Positions 49,344 to 57,736 of a stretch of 64,000 bases of DNA are shown piece after piece. The stretch covers positions 5,518,001-5,582,000 of the forward strand of contig NZ_CP036426.1 of the NCBI RefSeq assembly GCF_007752535.1, in the 5' to 3' direction. Every line of letters starts with the position of its first letter. Position 1 is the first letter of the stretch. Position numbers and translations under genes: made by a program. This DNA is from Tautonia plasticadhaerens (lineage in GTDB: Bacteria > Planctomycetota > Planctomycetia > Isosphaerales > Isosphaeraceae). The notes under the pieces were generated by a model, which had not been told where the DNA came from, searched no databases, and worked only from the letters and a program-made list of their open reading frames with translations.

Positions 49344-49702
49344 GGTCTTGGGGGCTCGAGATGCCGGTCCGGACCGGATCCCGCTCGGTTCTCGAGCCCG
49401 CTCGACTCGTCGGGTCCGGCCGGCCGACCCCCCGACCTGACATGACATGATCGGTCCCGTCCGGCCCGCCGCCGGGCGGGCCCTTCGCCGTCCCGCCGAC
49501 CTCGGCCACCGCGTCGAACCCGACCGGGGCGTCCGGCCCCCGGGTCGTCCCGTGCCCCGGGAGGGCCGCTCACCGAGGGCCGACCATGACGGGCTCCGGC
49601 CCCGGGCCGACGGACCCCGACGCGCCCGGCCTTCCCCCCCAGATACCAGCGTCCCGGACCCACCACGAATCGATCGATCCCCCTGCCAGGGAGTCCCGCA
49701 CG
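49344..49702. other. rpsB-tsf intercistronic region
   Basis: 359 bases, long for this cluster. The hairpin nest at 49352-49399 is described separately; no ORF or clear promoter was found in the rest, so tsf is probably expressed by read-through. Confidence 0.45.
49352..49399 (+). promoter_or_regulatory. Nested hairpins just after rpsB
   Basis: GGGCTCGAGA (49352-49361) pairs perfectly with TCTCGAGCCC (49390-49399), enclosing the self-complementary CCGGTCCGGACCGG (49364-49377). It starts 9 bases after the rpsB stop. No U-tract, so it may be an attenuator, a partial terminator or an RNA-stabilising or processing structure that sets the rpsB:tsf ratio. Confidence 0.5.
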
Positions 49703-50581
49703 ATGGCCGAGATCACGGCCCAGGCCGTCAACGAGTTCCGCAAGCGCACCGGATTGGGCCTGATGGAGTGCAAGAAGCTCCTCCAGGAGGCCGGCGGCGA
49801 GATGGCCAAGGCCGAGACCCTGGCCAAGGAACGCGGCATGGCCAAGGCCGCCGGCCGGGCCGGGCGCACCGCCTCCGCCGGCCGGGTCGAGGTGGCCATC
49901 TCCGACGACGGCCGTGTCGGCGCCATGGTCGAGCTTAATTGCGAGACCGACTTCGTCGCCCGCAACGACGACTTCCGCAAGGCGGCCGCCACGCTGGCCG
50001 ACCTCGTCCTTCAGGGCTCCGGGACCGGCCCGATCGACGTCGCCGGCCTCTCCGGCCAGGCCGTCGGCGGCGCCGGCAAGTCCCTCTCCGACTTCCTCCT
50101 CGACCTGAACTCCCGGACCGGCGAGAACGTCCAGTTCACCCGGGCCGCCCGGCTGTCGCTCGACGGCCCGGGCCGGGTCGACGCCTACGTCCACCACGAC
50201 AACAAGTCCGGCGCCATGGTCTCGCTCCGCTGCCCCGACGACGCCACCGCCGGCAGCGAGGCCGTCATCGCCCTGGCCAAGGACCTGGCCCTGCAGGTCG
50301 TCGCCACCCGGCCGATCGCCGCCCGCCGCGAGGAAGTCTCGGCCGACGCCGTCGCCGAGCAGAAGCGGATCTTCGTCGCCCAGGCCGAGGACAAGCCCGA
50401 GAACATCCGCGAGAAGATCGCGGAGGGCAAGCTCAACTCCTGGTACGGCGAGATCGTCCTGGTCGACCAGGTCTTCGTCAAGGACCCCTCGAACAAGGTC
50501 AGCGACGTGATCAAGGCCACCGGGCCCGGCATCGAGCTGGGCCACTTCGCCCGACTCGCCGTGGGCGAGGCCCCCGAGTAA
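49703..50581 (+). CDS. tsf: Translation elongation factor Ts
   Basis: A 292-residue protein; EF-Ts catalyses GDP-GTP exchange on EF-Tu. The N-terminal UBA-like domain reads [20 protein letters not shown], and the dimerisation core has [16 protein letters not shown]. The C-terminal core includes [13 protein letters not shown] and [14 protein letters not shown], ending [13 protein letters not shown]. The start ATG at 49703 begins [15 protein letters not shown] and has an AGGGAG ribosome-binding site; an in-frame upstream frame is a chance extension. Second gene of the cluster. Confidence 0.97.
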   Translation: MAEITAQAVNEFRKRTGLGLMECKKLLQEAGGEMAKAETLAKERGMAKAAGRAGRTASAGRVEVAISDDGRVGAMVELNCETDFVARNDDFRKAAATLADLVLQGSGTGPIDVAGLSGQAVGGAGKSLSDFLLDLNSRTGENVQFTRAARLSLDGPGRVDAYVHHDNKSGAMVSLRCPDDATAGSEAVIALAKDLALQVVATRPIAARREEVSADAVAEQKRIFVAQAEDKPENIREKIAEGKLNSWYGEIVLVDQVFVKDPSNKVSDVIKATGPGIELGHFARLAVGEAPE

Positions 50582-50789
50582 TCATCCCGGCCCTCGGGGG
50601 GGCGAGCGGGCGAGACGTGAGGCCGGTCGGCCGTCGCCCCGGCGGCCTTCGGCGCCTCGCCGAGGGGGAGCCCGAGCCGGGCGGACCCCGGCCATCGGCC
50701 ATCCCCCCTCCCTCCCGCCCCGGCCGATCGACATCCCCGTCCCGTCCCCGGTCGCCCGCCCCCGCCTTGCCCCAACCGAGGTTGCTCCC

Positions 50790-51593
50790 ATGGACCCGGC
50801 CCCATCGGCTGAATCGTCCTCCCAGTTCCGCCGGGTGCTCCTGAAGCTCTCGGGGGAGAGCTTCAGCCGACCCGGGGAGACCGGGATCAACCCCGACGAG
50901 GTCAGCAAGATCGCCGAGCAGGCCGCCCGGGTGGCCCGCAAGGGGATCGAGCTGGCCATCGTCGTCGGCGGCGGGAACATCCTCCGGGGGGCGACGCTGG
51001 CCCGGGGATCGGGGGTGATCAAGGAGACCACCGGGCATTACATGGGGATGATGGCCACCGTCATCAACGGACTGGCCCTGCAAGACGCCCTGGAGGGCCT
51101 CGGCTGCGAGACCCGGCTGATGACGCCGATCCGCATGGAGGAGGTCGCCGAGCCCTACATCCGGCGCCGGGCGTTGACCCACCTCACCCGGGGTCGCGTG
51201 ATCATCCTCGCCGCCGGCACCGGCAGCCCGTTCGTCACCACCGACACCGCCGCCGCCCTGCGGGGCAAGGAGCTGGAGGTCGACGTGGTCCTCAAGGCGA
51301 CCCGGGTCGACGGCGTCTATTCGGCCGACCCCGAGAAGAACCCCCACGCCGCCCTCTACGAGTCGCTGGCGTTCGACCGGGTGATGCGCGAGGACCTCAA
51401 GGTCATGGACGGCGCCGCCATCGGCATGTGCCGGGACAACGGCCTGCCGATCATCGTCTTCAATTACAAGCGGGAGGGGAACATCGAGCGGGTCGTGGCC
51501 GGGGAGCTGATCGGCACCTGGGTCAGCGACCGCCCCCGGCCGGCCTCCCGGCCGATCGAGGCTGGCCAGCCGGGCCCCTCACCGGCACAATGA
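50790..51593 (+). CDS. pyrH: UMP kinase
   Basis: A 267-residue uridylate kinase (UMP + ATP to UDP) of the amino-acid kinase fold. Key segments are the N-terminal [28 protein letters not shown], the UMP-binding [35 protein letters not shown] and [15 protein letters not shown]. The N-terminus has a 12-residue extension and the C-terminus a Pro-rich tail. The pyrH position between tsf and frr is conserved across bacteria. It is 208 bases after tsf, and the gap holds nothing recognisable. Confidence 0.97.
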   Translation: MDPAPSAESSSQFRRVLLKLSGESFSRPGETGINPDEVSKIAEQAARVARKGIELAIVVGGGNILRGATLARGSGVIKETTGHYMGMMATVINGLALQDALEGLGCETRLMTPIRMEEVAEPYIRRRALTHLTRGRVIILAAGTGSPFVTTDTAAALRGKELEVDVVLKATRVDGVYSADPEKNPHAALYESLAFDRVMREDLKVMDGAAIGMCRDNGLPIIVFNYKREGNIERVVAGELIGTWVSDRPRPASRPIEAGQPGPSPAQ

Positions 51594-51673
51594 ACCCGGG
51601 GGGGCGGCCGGGCCGCCCCGCACCCGACGCGACGATCCGACCGACCATGATCCCCCCCACAGGGGCCCCAGCC

Positions 51674-52234
51674 ATGCCCATCGAAGAGATCACGTTCGAG
51701 GCCGAGGAGCGGATGGAGAAGTCCGTCACCCTGCTGGCCGACCAGCTCCGGGGCATCCGCACCGGCCGGGCCAACACCGGGCTCGTCGAGTCGATCCGGG
51801 TGGAGTATTACGGGTCCCCCACCCCGCTGAAGCAGCTGGCGAACCTCTCCACCCCGGAGGCCCAGCAGATCCTCATCCGCCCCTTCGACACCGGGGTCAT
51901 CGGCGACATCATCAAGGCCATCCAGACCTCGGACCTCGGCCTGACGCCGAACTCCGACAACAAGGTCATCCGCCTGAACGTCCCCCCCCTCTCGGTCGAG
52001 CAGCGCAAGAAGCTCGCCGGTCGGGTCAAGGATCTGGCCGAGGAGGCCCGCGTCTCCATCCGCAACATCCGGCGGGACGCCAACAAGTCCGCCGACGCCG
52101 AGACCGCCGACAAGGTCCTCACCGAGGACGACCTGGTCCGCTGCAAGGACGAGGTCCAGGCGCTGACCAAGAAGTACGAGGGCAAGGTCAACGACCTGGC
52201 CGAGAAGAAGGAATCCGAGATCATGGAGGACTGA
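51674..52234 (+). CDS. frr: Ribosome recycling factor
   Basis: A 186-residue protein that, with EF-G, splits post-termination ribosomes. It has the family pattern RMEKSVTLLADQLRGIRTGR, VEYYGSPTPLKQLANLS, LIRPFDTG, SDLGLTPNSDNKVIRLNVPP and ARVSIRNIRRDANKS. The ATG at 51674 (MPIEEITFEAEERMEKS) is the family start; an in-frame upstream run is not part of it. It begins 80 bases after pyrH and is the last gene of the cluster. Confidence 0.97.
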   Translation: MPIEEITFEAEERMEKSVTLLADQLRGIRTGRANTGLVESIRVEYYGSPTPLKQLANLSTPEAQQILIRPFDTGVIGDIIKAIQTSDLGLTPNSDNKVIRLNVPPLSVEQRKKLAGRVKDLAEEARVSIRNIRRDANKSADAETADKVLTEDDLVRCKDEVQALTKKYEGKVNDLAEKKESEIMED

Positions 52235-52247
52235 TCCCGGCCGATTC

Positions 52248-52274
52248 CGGGCCCGATCCCCCCGGATCGGCCCG
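52248..52274 (+). terminator. Possible terminator after frr
   Basis: GGCCCGATCC can pair with GGATCGGCC across a C-run with one bulged base, 15-40 bases past the frr stop and just before the tRNA promoter. No U-tract. Confidence 0.35.
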
Positions 52275-52282
52275 CCGTCCCC

Positions 52283-52311
52283 TTGACCGGGCCCCCCCCC
52301 GACGGCATAAT
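52283..52311 (+). promoter_or_regulatory. Sigma-70-like promoter of tRNA-Val
   Basis: TTGACC (52283-52288) and CATAAT (52306-52311) are separated by 17 bases. The -10 matches five of six consensus bases and the predicted start lies about 17 bases before the tRNA. Confidence 0.7.
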
Positions 52312-52334
52312 CGGGCACTGCCGAGCACGATCGC

Positions 52335-52408
52335 GGGCGATTAGCTCAGTTGGCTAGAGCGCCAGTTCGACACACTGGAGGTCACAGGTTCGAGCCCTGT
52401 ATCGCCCA
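52335..52408 (+). tRNA. tRNA-Val (anticodon GAC) with C at position 33
   Basis: A 74-base cloverleaf. Acceptor arm GGGCGAT/ATCGCCC (52335-52341 with 52401-52407) and A73; the 3-prime CCA is not encoded. D stem GCTC/GAGC, anticodon stem CCAGT/ACTGG (52362-52366 and 52374-52378), T stem ACAGG/CCTGT with loop TTCGAGC. The seven-base anticodon loop is TCGACAC, giving anticodon GAC at 52369-52371, which reads GUC/GUU valine codons. Position 33 (52368) is C instead of the near-universal U. Everything else is canonical, so I treat it as a functional tRNA gene with an odd loop rather than a pseudogene. Confidence 0.93.
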
Positions 52409-52706
52409 CTCCTCCCCCCCGCTGTACGGCCCGAAACCGGGCAACCGACACGCGACCCTCCCTTCCTCTCCCCCTCCTGCATCGGGCCATCCCCACCAAT
52501 TGGCAAAACGCCGCCCCGGGCGTATGGTGATCCAGGAGACTTCGAGCCATCTTGACGCTCGTTGAACCTCGATCAATCGGTTCGGAATCCCAGCCCGAGC
52601 GCGATCGCCCTTCGACGGGATGACGGGCGCCGGCCGGTTCGGTCCGGTTCCGGGCCCGCCCCACCGACGTTGACCATCATCCCCGACCTTCGCCGCCAAG
52701 ACAACC
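52409..52706. other. tRNA to Wzt-like intergenic region
   Basis: About 298 bases. It holds the promoter of the polysaccharide operon (52500-52528) and nothing else I can support. The ATPase starts 178 bases after the -10. Confidence 0.5.
52500..52528 (+). promoter_or_regulatory. Sigma-70-like promoter of the polysaccharide operon
   Basis: TTGGCA (52500-52505) and TATGGT (52523-52528) with a 17-base spacer, upstream of the Wzt-like gene. Confidence 0.55.
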
Positions 52707-54005
52707 ATGCCTGATTCCGACATCGCCATCTCGGTCGAGGGGGTTTCCAAGGCATACCGGATCGGCCGGACGGTCGATCGGTCCGCGACGCTCCTCGGCT
52801 CCGCCCTGGCCACGATCACCTCGCCGATCCGCAATTTCAAGGCGTTGCGCAGCCTGGACACCGCCGGGCTCCAGTCCGGGGAAGACCAGGACGACCTGAT
52901 CTGGGCCCTCCGGGGCGTGGGGTTCGAGCTGCGCCGGGGGGAGATCCTCGGCATCGTCGGCCGCAACGGGGCCGGCAAGTCGACCCTGCTGAAGATCCTC
53001 TCCCGGGTCACCGAGCCGACCACCGGCCGTATCAGGCTCAAGGGCCGGTTGGCCGCCCTGCTGGAGGTCGGCACCGGCTTCAACCCCGAGCTGACCGGTC
53101 GGGAGAACGTCTACCTCAACGGCACGATCCTGGGCATGACCCGTCGCGAGATCGACCAGAAATTCGACGACATCGTCGACTTCTCCGGCGTCTCGCGGTT
53201 CCTGGACACGCCGGTGAAGCGGTACAGCTCCGGCATGAAGGTGCGGCTGGGCTTCGGCGTGGCCGCCCACCTGCAGCCGGACATCCTGATCGTGGACGAG
53301 GTGCTCGCCGTCGGCGACGCCGAGTTCCAGCGCCGGTGCCTGGGCAAGATCCAGGAGGTCGTCGCCGAGGGCAGGACGATCCTCTTCGTGAGCCACAACA
53401 TGACCTCCGTCCTGAACCTCTGCACCCGGGGCCTGCTGCTCACCGAGGGGCGGATCGCCATCGACGGGACGACCCAGGAGGTCGTCGACGCCTACCTGGC
53501 CAACGGCCAGCGGGAGGCCGGGGTCTTCGCCCCCGACCCGAGCAAGCGGCAAGGGGACCAGTGGGCCCGCATCGAGCATTTCGAGATCCGCCCCGAGACC
53601 CCCCGGACCGGCGAGCCGATGGAGTGCGTCATCGAGGTCGAGCGGCAGGCCGGCAAGGAGGGGGCGCTGCGGGGGGAACTGGCCGTCTCGATCCTCTCCG
53701 AGTCGGGCGACAAGGTGATGCAGGTCTATTCCAAGCACATGGGCCGCAGCTTCGAGATCGGCCGGGGCCGCCACCGGTACGTCGTCCGGCTCGACTCGCT
53801 GCCGCTGGTCGCCGGCCGCTACCTGATCAACCTCTGGCTCGGCTCGGGCGACCGGGTCATCGACCGGCTCGAGCAGTGCTACGTCCTGGACATCTCCCCC
53901 GGCTCCTACGAGTCGGGGGTCTTCATCGACAACCGGGGCTTCCCGGTCGTCGTCCCTTCCAGCTGGGAGGCCGTCGGGCAGCCCGCCGAGTCGGGGTATC
54001 GGTGA
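52707..54005 (+). CDS. Wzt-like polysaccharide ABC transporter ATPase
   Basis: A 432-residue protein. Residues about 8-265 form the ATPase: ISVEGVSKAYRIG, Walker A GRNGAGKSTLLKIL, FNPELTGRENVYLNG, the signature YSSGMKVRLGFGVA, Walker B DILIVDEVLAVGDAEF and the switch His in FVSHNMTSVL. The C-terminal about 150 residues (ECVIEVERQAGKEG, LRGELAVSILSESGDKVMQV) form a Wzt-type immunoglobulin-like carbohydrate-binding domain that selects capped O-antigen chains. The permease partner (Wzm-like) is not in this window. It is the first gene of an operon with a methyltransferase and two glycosyltransferases. Confidence 0.95.
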   Translation: MPDSDIAISVEGVSKAYRIGRTVDRSATLLGSALATITSPIRNFKALRSLDTAGLQSGEDQDDLIWALRGVGFELRRGEILGIVGRNGAGKSTLLKILSRVTEPTTGRIRLKGRLAALLEVGTGFNPELTGRENVYLNGTILGMTRREIDQKFDDIVDFSGVSRFLDTPVKRYSSGMKVRLGFGVAAHLQPDILIVDEVLAVGDAEFQRRCLGKIQEVVAEGRTILFVSHNMTSVLNLCTRGLLLTEGRIAIDGTTQEVVDAYLANGQREAGVFAPDPSKRQGDQWARIEHFEIRPETPRTGEPMECVIEVERQAGKEGALRGELAVSILSESGDKVMQVYSKHMGRSFEIGRGRHRYVVRLDSLPLVAGRYLINLWLGSGDRVIDRLEQCYVLDISPGSYESGVFIDNRGFPVVVPSSWEAVGQPAESGYR

Positions 54006-54010
54006 GAGCA

Positions 54011-54985
54011 ATGATCACGAGCACCTTGAACGCCGCCGGGAGGCTCCGCCGGGGCCTCTCCCGACGCCGCCAGATCGCCCGGGAGTCCCGCCTCCTGCGG
54101 CGGGTCGACGCGATCCTCTCCTCCCCCGAGCCGCCCCGGCCCTACGACTCGGAGGAGCTCTTCCAGCGGCTCCAGTCCGAGTACGGGCCTCGCGGGGCGT
54201 ATCGCTACGACGCCTTCAGCAACTGGCAGCGCGGGGTGCAACGGGCCGCCTCGTTGATGGCCCAGTCCGACCTCGAACGCCCCGGGGGCCGCGTGCTGGA
54301 GGCGGCCTGCGGCGACGGCATGGCCGGGGCCGCCCTCGCCGGGTTCGGGCACGAGGTGGTGCTCCACGACCTGGAGGACTGGCGGGACGAGCGGGCCAGG
54401 GGGCTGGCCTTCGTCGCCGCCGACCTGACCGATCGGCTGCCCCTGGAGCCCGACCGGTTCGACCTGATCTTCTGCTACAACGCGTTCGAACACATTGGCG
54501 CCCCCGGCGCCGCCCTGGCCGAGCTGGTGCGGGTCTGCCGCCCCGGGGGGCGGATCGTCATCGAGTTCGGGCCGCTCCACGCCAGCGCCTGGGGCCTGCA
54601 CGCCTACCGGACCGTGCGCTTCCCCTACCCGCAATTCCTCTTCTCCGAGGCGTTCCTGGCGGAGAAATTCCGCGCCATGGGGCTCTGGGATCTCGGCAAG
54701 CCGATGGACGAACTCCAGCCCCTCAACGGCTGGCGGGTGTCGCAATTCGATCGGCTCTGGGCCGACAGCGGCTGCGTCGTGATCAAGAACAACCGGACGA
54801 TCCGGCCCGATCACCTCGGCCTGGTCGAGTCCTATCCCCGGGCGTTCTCGGGCAGGGGGCTGACCACGGATGACCTCGTCGTCCATGCCCTCGCCGTGGT
54901 GCTGCAGAAGCCCGGCGGCTCCCCGGGCCCGAGCCCGGCGACCGAGCGTCTCGAGTCCGAGGGCATCGAGGTGGCACGCCGATGA
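54011..54985 (+). CDS. SAM-dependent methyltransferase
   Basis: A 324-residue class I methyltransferase. The SAM site is GGRVLEAACGDGMAGAALAG (motif I), acidic HDLEDW binds the ribose, and FDLIFCYNAFEHIGAPGAAL plus RVCRPGGRIVIEFG form motifs II and III. The N-terminal 90 residues are helical with an Arg-rich start. It lies 5 bases after the Wzt-like gene and overlaps the next gene by 4 bases (ATGA). Capping methylation of a polysaccharide terminus, which Wzt-type exporters use for chain-length control, is the attractive inference. Confidence 0.93.
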   Translation: MITSTLNAAGRLRRGLSRRRQIARESRLLRRVDAILSSPEPPRPYDSEELFQRLQSEYGPRGAYRYDAFSNWQRGVQRAASLMAQSDLERPGGRVLEAACGDGMAGAALAGFGHEVVLHDLEDWRDERARGLAFVAADLTDRLPLEPDRFDLIFCYNAFEHIGAPGAALAELVRVCRPGGRIVIEFGPLHASAWGLHAYRTVRFPYPQFLFSEAFLAEKFRAMGLWDLGKPMDELQPLNGWRVSQFDRLWADSGCVVIKNNRTIRPDHLGLVESYPRAFSGRGLTTDDLVVHALAVVLQKPGGSPGPSPATERLESEGIEVARR

Positions 54986-56034
54986 GTCGCCCCCAGATCT
55001 CCCTGCTCCTGCCGGTCCACAACGCGATGCCCTTCCTGCCCGAAGCGGTCGACAGCATCCTCGGCCAGGACTTCGGGGAGTTCGAGTTGTTGGCCCTCGA
55101 CGACGCGTCGACCGACGGAGGCGCGGCCTACCTCGACACCCTGGACGACCCCCGGGTGCGGGTCTTCCACCTGCCGAAGCGGGGGCTCACGAGGAATCTC
55201 AACCTCGGCCTGCGGGAGGCCCGGGGCGTCTACGTCGCCCGGATGGACGCCGACGACGTCTCGATGCCGTCGAGGCTCCGCCGGCAGCTCGAGTTCCTGG
55301 AGCGCAACCCGGAGGTCGTCGTCGTCGGCTGCCAGGCGTTGAACCTCGACAGGGACGGCCGCCTCGTGGACGAGCGGAATTATCCGGTTTCGAGCCTCGA
55401 AGCCAAGCTCGCGTTGATCCAGGGATACATCTCCTTCGTGCATCCCGGCACGATGTTCCGCCGCGAGGACGTCCTGGCGGTCGGCGGCTACGACGAGGAC
55501 TACGGGACCACCCAGGATCGGGACCTCTGGTGGCGGCTCTCGACTCGAGGGAAGTTCGCCAACCTCCCGGAGGTGCTCCTGCACTACCGGGTGCATGCCG
55601 GGGCGGTCACGGCGGTGAGGGCCGAGGAGCAGCGGCGCAACCGGGATCGGATCACGCTGCAGTACTGCTCGGAGATGGGGCTCGACCAGGCCGACCTCGA
55701 CCTGTTCCGGTGGGTCGACTACGACGCCCGGGTCTGGGGCCAGGGGCCCGTCCGGCTCGAGGAGGTCGCCCCGTATGTCTCCGTCCTGGAGCGGATCCTC
55801 TCCCATGCCCGGGACCGCTGGGGGGAAGACCCGGCCGAGGTCGAGCGGGCCCGCCGGGAGCGGTGGACCTTCCTGGTCGGCCGCCTCTGGCGTCGCCGAC
55901 TCCCGACCCGGGACTGGGTCCGCATCATGCCCTCACTCCACCGGCTCGCCCCCGGGCAGGTCAGGCCGGACCGGCTGGCCGGGACGATCGCCCGGCGCCT
56001 CCTCCGGCGCCGGAGGACGGCGACGATGGGCTGA
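54982..56034 (+). CDS. Glycosyltransferase family 2 (copy 1)
   Basis: A 350-residue GT-A enzyme that probably adds a sugar from a nucleotide donor. It has LLLPVHNAMPFLPEAVDSIL, LLALDDASTDGG, GLTRNLNLGLREARGVYVAR, the metal-binding Asp motif MDADDVSMPSR, a substrate region GYDEDYGTTQDRDLWWRLST, and a C-terminal helical tail with Arg-rich sequence. No membrane segment. It overlaps the methyltransferase by four bases, so translation is probably coupled. It is a tandem paralogue of the next gene. Confidence 0.95.
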   Translation: MSRPQISLLLPVHNAMPFLPEAVDSILGQDFGEFELLALDDASTDGGAAYLDTLDDPRVRVFHLPKRGLTRNLNLGLREARGVYVARMDADDVSMPSRLRRQLEFLERNPEVVVVGCQALNLDRDGRLVDERNYPVSSLEAKLALIQGYISFVHPGTMFRREDVLAVGGYDEDYGTTQDRDLWWRLSTRGKFANLPEVLLHYRVHAGAVTAVRAEEQRRNRDRITLQYCSEMGLDQADLDLFRWVDYDARVWGQGPVRLEEVAPYVSVLERILSHARDRWGEDPAEVERARRERWTFLVGRLWRRRLPTRDWVRIMPSLHRLAPGQVRPDRLAGTIARRLLRRRRTATMG

Positions 56035-56216
56035 TGCCGATCGCCTCGTCGTCTGTCCCCGGGGGAATCCTGCCCCGATCTCGGTCGGGGTGGCCGATCC
56101 GAGGCGCCCCTGCGACGAGGCGACCGCCGGGACGGCCCCGCACGGGGACGGACCGACCCGGTCGGGCCGCATCCGCCCCGCACGACCTGCATGGCTCACC
56201 ACCCGACAGGCCCGCG

Positions 56217-57293
56217 ATGCCCACCGTCTCCGTCCTGTTGCCGGTCCATAACGCTATGCCCTACCTGCCCGAGGCGGTGGGGAGCATCCTCGGCCAGGAC
56301 ATGGCCGACCTGGAGCTGATCGCGCTGGACGACGCGTCGACCGATGGCGGCAGGGCCTACCTCGACGCCCTGGGCGACCCCCGGGTGCGGGTCTTCCACC
56401 TGCCGAAGCGGGGGCTGACGCGGAACCTGAACGTCGGCCTGAGGGAGGCCCGGGGCGTCTACGTCGCCCGGATGGACGCCGACGACGTCTCGATGCCCTC
56501 CCGGCTGGGGGCCCAGCGTCGCCACCTCGACGAGAATCCGGGGGTCGTCGCGGTGGGCTGCCAGGCCTTGGAGATCGACGGCGAAGGCCGGCCCACCGGT
56601 CCCTGGCACTTCCCGACCGGGGACCTGGAGATCAAGCTGGATCTCTTCCGGGACGTCACCCCGATGGTCCACCCGGGGGTCATGTTCCGCTCCCAGACGG
56701 TGCTCGACCTCGGCGGGTACGACGAGTCCTTCGCCACGGCCCAGGACCGCGACCTCTGGTGGCGGCTGGCCGATCGGGGGCGGTTCGCCAACCTGGCCGA
56801 CGAGCTACTGCTCTATCGCCGGCACACCGGGAGCGTGACCGGCCGCAAGGCCGAGGAGCAGCGTCGACTGACCCGCGAGATGACCTGGCGTTCGCTGGCT
56901 GGTTTCGGCCTGATCGACGGGGAGGAGCAGTACCGGGCCTTCCGGGAGGTCGACGACATCCTCGCGATCGGCTTCCTCCGACGGCTGGAGCCCGGGCCGG
57001 TGGGGGTCTACGTCGAGGTGCTCGACCGCATGCTCGCCTTCCTGGTCGATCGCTGCGGGGCCGACCTGGGGGCGGCCCGTCGCCATCGTCGGGACCGGTG
57101 GCGGAAGCTGATGCGATGGGGACTCACGTGCCGGGGGGCGTCCGACCTGCCGCGATGGGGTCCCCTGCTCCGCCGGCTCGCACCCGGCGAGCACCGCCCC
57201 GATCGCCTGCTGGGGTGGGGTCTGGAGGTCGCCTGGCGGAGGCTCCTCCGAGCGGGTCGGCCGGGCCCGGCCGACCCGGCCACCGGGTCCTGA
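56217..57293 (+). CDS. Glycosyltransferase family 2 (copy 2)
   Basis: A 358-residue GT2 paralogue of the upstream gene with the same landmarks: VLLPVHNAMPYLPEAVGSIL, LIALDDASTDGG, GLTRNLNVGLREARGVYVAR, MDADDVSMPSR and SFATAQDRDLWWRLAD. The first 115 residues are nearly identical between the copies; the acceptor and C-terminal parts differ more, suggesting a different acceptor or linkage. The ATG at 56217 is chosen because MPTVSVLLPVHNAM aligns with copy 1; the long in-frame upstream frame overlaps copy 1 and is rejected. It ends the operon. Confidence 0.94.
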   Translation: MPTVSVLLPVHNAMPYLPEAVGSILGQDMADLELIALDDASTDGGRAYLDALGDPRVRVFHLPKRGLTRNLNVGLREARGVYVARMDADDVSMPSRLGAQRRHLDENPGVVAVGCQALEIDGEGRPTGPWHFPTGDLEIKLDLFRDVTPMVHPGVMFRSQTVLDLGGYDESFATAQDRDLWWRLADRGRFANLADELLLYRRHTGSVTGRKAEEQRRLTREMTWRSLAGFGLIDGEEQYRAFREVDDILAIGFLRRLEPGPVGVYVEVLDRMLAFLVDRCGADLGAARRHRRDRWRKLMRWGLTCRGASDLPRWGPLLRRLAPGEHRPDRLLGWGLEVAWRRLLRAGRPGPADPATGS

Positions 57294-57411
57294 ACGGCCC
57301 TCCGGCTCCCCGGGATGGCCGAGGCCCGAAACGAGGGACCTCGGCGGCCGATCGGACCCCGCTCGGGATGTCACCAGGGCGGATCGGGGGGGGCGAGAAA
57401 TCGGGACCGCC

Positions 57412-57603
57412 TCAGAGTTCGGGCAACCCGGCCTTGGCGTGTTCGGGAGAGTCGGGGTTCATCCCCTGCTGGATCATCGCCATGCGTTCCCGGTGCTTGA
57501 ACCAGGCGGCGAAGACGCCGGAGAGCGAGCCGAATACGATGGCGACGATGGCGATCCAGGCGAACCAGGGGATGTTATCCAGGAGCACGAAGGCGGGGTT
57601 CAT
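57412..57603 (-). CDS. Small membrane protein (63 aa) downstream of ftsH
   Basis: A 63-residue protein with one transmembrane helix (FAWIAIVAIVFGSLSGVFAA) followed by a short cytoplasmic tail (WFKHRERMAMIQQGMNPDSP). The GAGGGAGG ribosome-binding site 7 bases before the ATG at 57603 is among the best in the window. The helix-plus-KHRERMAMI pattern resembles PspB-like small membrane proteins. The gene is 133 bases after ftsH on the same strand and may modulate membrane proteolysis; this is inference. Confidence 0.82.
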   Translation of the reverse strand: MNPAFVLLDNIPWFAWIAIVAIVFGSLSGVFAAWFKHRERMAMIQQGMNPDSPEHAKAGLPEL

Positions 57604-57736
57604 CGGTCGGCCTCCCTCGGGGATCGGCGAGTGATCGGGGGCCATCGGACACTCCCCGGTCGGCCCCCCGGGTCGGAGAGTGGTTCGATCGCCGTCGGCG
57701 ATTCTTGGGGGGGGAATCCTCCCGGTTCGGGGCGGA

